From Bacteroides thetaiotaomicron VPI-5482 (GTDB lineage Bacteria; Bacteroidota; Bacteroidia; Bacteroidales; Bacteroidaceae): a stretch of DNA of 64,000 nt. The DNA lies in assembly GCF_000011065.1 (NCBI RefSeq), contig NC_004663.1, positions 5,704,001-5,768,000 of the forward strand, in the 5' to 3' direction. Within the stretch, counting starts at the first letter, position 1, and each line of letters starts with the position of its first letter. Under the pieces are notes generated by a model. It was not told the origin of the DNA. It saw only the letters and a list, made by a program, of their open reading frames with translations, and made no database searches. Position numbers and translations under genes: made by a program. Of this stretch, positions 62,974 through 64,000 are shown one piece after another.

Positions 62974-64000
62974 ATGAAAAAGTACTTTTTTTATTTAAGC
63001 ATGGCTCTGGTAGCCTTCGTAGTTGCTTCTTGTGGATTAAAGGGGAATCATACCTCTAGCGGTCGTCCGTATGAACTGTTGGTTGTAGTAGATGCGGGAG
63101 TGTGGGACCGTGCCGCCGGAAGGGCCTTGCATGATGTGCTTGATTCTGACATGCCGGGACTGCCCCAGTCGGAACCTTCTTTCCGGATTATGTATACTTC
63201 ACCGAAGGACTATGATTCTACGCTGAAGTTGATCCGTAATATTGTGATAGTAGATATAAAAGATATTTATACCAAAGGTACTTTCAAGTATGCGAAAGAC
63301 GTTTATGCTTCTCCACAGATGATACTGACCATTCAGGCTCCGAACGAAGAAGTGTTTGAGAAGTTTGTCGAAGAAAACAAGCAGACGATTATCGACTTCT
63401 TCACTCGCGCTGAAATGAACCGTCAGATTACTTTGCTGGAGGAAAAGCACAACAACTTTATCTCAAATAAGGTAGATAGTCTGTTTGGCTGCGATATCTG
63501 GATACCTTCCGAACTGAATAACTCCAAGACAGGAGAGGACTTCTTCTGGGCATCTACCAATACAGGCAGCGCGGATCGCAATTTCGTGATGTATTCTTAT
63601 CCTTATACTGACAAGGATACATTCACCAAAGAATACTTTGTTCATAAGCGCGATTCTGTGATGAAAGCCAATATCCCCGGATATAAAGAAGGCGTATATA
63701 TGTCGACAGACTCGTTACTGACCGATGTTCGTCCGATCAACGTGCACAATGACTACACGATGGAAGCTCGTGGATTGTGGCGCATGAAGGGTGACTTCAT
63801 GGGTGGCCCGTTCGTTTCCCATACTCGTCTGGATCAGAAGAACCAACGTATTATTACAGCAGAAATATTTGTATATTCACCCGATAAAATGAAACGCAAT
63901 CTGGTTCGCCAGATGGAAGCATCTCTTTATACGCTGAAACTTCCGCAAGAAGGTCAGCAGAGTCAGATTCCACTGGGGGTAACCAGAGAAGCGGAACCAA
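62974..64000 (+). CDS. DUF4837 family lipoprotein (partial, runs off the window)
   Basis: At least 342 residues, cut by the window end. The signal MKKYFFYLSMALVAFVVASC marks a lipoprotein. The mature part, starting GLKGNHTSSGRPYELLVVVD, fits DUF4837, a Bacteroidetes family of unknown function, and continues in an alpha-beta arrangement with LWRMKGDFMGGPFVSHTRLD. It follows rlmN by 17 bases and is likely in the same transcript. The stop codon is not in the window. Confidence 0.85.
   Translation, partial: MKKYFFYLSMALVAFVVASCGLKGNHTSSGRPYELLVVVDAGVWDRAAGRALHDVLDSDMPGLPQSEPSFRIMYTSPKDYDSTLKLIRNIVIVDIKDIYTKGTFKYAKDVYASPQMILTIQAPNEEVFEKFVEENKQTIIDFFTRAEMNRQITLLEEKHNNFISNKVDSLFGCDIWIPSELNNSKTGEDFFWASTNTGSADRNFVMYSYPYTDKDTFTKEYFVHKRDSVMKANIPGYKEGVYMSTDSLLTDVRPINVHNDYTMEARGLWRMKGDFMGGPFVSHTRLDQKNQRIITAEIFVYSPDKMKRNLVRQMEASLYTLKLPQEGQQSQIPLGVTREAEP

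Overview
The window is chromosomal DNA from a Bacteroides species, most likely the B. thetaiotaomicron group. The reasons are many promoters of the Bacteroides type (-7 element TAnnTTTG), a SusC/SusD pair with ECF sigma and FecR anti-sigma genes, a type III glutamine synthetase, and several Bacteroidales-only families (DUF5686, DUF3810, DUF4105, DUF6340, DUF4837, DUF5063). From memory, and not checked, the gene order from the GH89 to the GH20 gene resembles BT_0438-BT_0459 of B. thetaiotaomicron VPI-5482. Most of the window is core chromosome. I see no rRNA, tRNA, CRISPR array, prophage or transposase gene.

Layout. 0.3-2.9 kb (minus): an rRNA methyltransferase of the RlmI type, a DEDDy 3'-5' exonuclease and a DUF5063 protein with a Cys/His tail. 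3.0-7.2 kb (plus): ftsK, a LolA-like carrier and trxB. 7.3-13.3 kb (minus): a GH20 hexosaminidase lipoprotein, a Crp/Fnr regulator, glnN and a small hypothetical protein. 13.7-17.2 kb (plus): a DUF5686 outer-membrane protein, then a retron-like unit consisting of a promoter, a structured RNA with a1/a2 complementarity, and a reverse transcriptase with an N-terminal membrane segment. 17.2-23.1 kb (minus): a very large transglutaminase-like/DUF4011/helicase/nuclease/DUF3320 gene broken by a frameshift. 23.2-27.5 kb (plus): rpsA, rnz, an ECF sigma factor and two envelope proteins. 27.7-29.7 kb (minus): mazG and a DUF3810 protease-like protein. 29.8-35.2 kb (plus): a membrane protein, valS and an orphan sensor kinase. 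35.5-45.4 kb: a small polysaccharide utilisation locus with divergent sigma and FecR genes, SusC, SusD and a GH89 alpha-N-acetylglucosaminidase. 45.4-53.8 kb (minus): a hypothetical protein, a DUF6340 lipoprotein, secA, a degenerate alkaline-phosphatase homologue and DUF4105. 54.2-61.8 kb (plus): coaX, a beta-barrel protein, a TPR protein, lptC, a CBS/CorC protein and a PpiD/SurA-type foldase. 61.9-64 kb: rlmN and a DUF4837 lipoprotein cut by the window end.

How the genes work together. Two glycosidases (GH20 and GH89) would release beta- and alpha-linked GlcNAc from host glycans. The GH89 has its own SusCD import pair with ECF/FecR control. Envelope biogenesis is well represented (LolA, SecA, LptC, PpiD-like foldase, outer-membrane proteins), as is translation (rpsA, valS, rlmN, RlmI-like).

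Most interesting parts. (1) The retron-like RNA plus reverse transcriptase at 15.9-17.2 kb lies convergent with the frameshifted helicase-nuclease; together they form a candidate defence locus. (2) Three intergenic arrays with unrelated sequences (13.35, 35.24 and 53.82 kb) all have a repeat period of exactly 22 bp. (3) A three-copy motif lies upstream of glnN. (4) A roughly 270-bp inverted-repeat element follows GH89. (5) A perfect 15-bp hairpin lies inside the lptC signal-peptide codons. (6) An alkaline-phosphatase homologue has lost its nucleophile and at least one metal-ligand motif.
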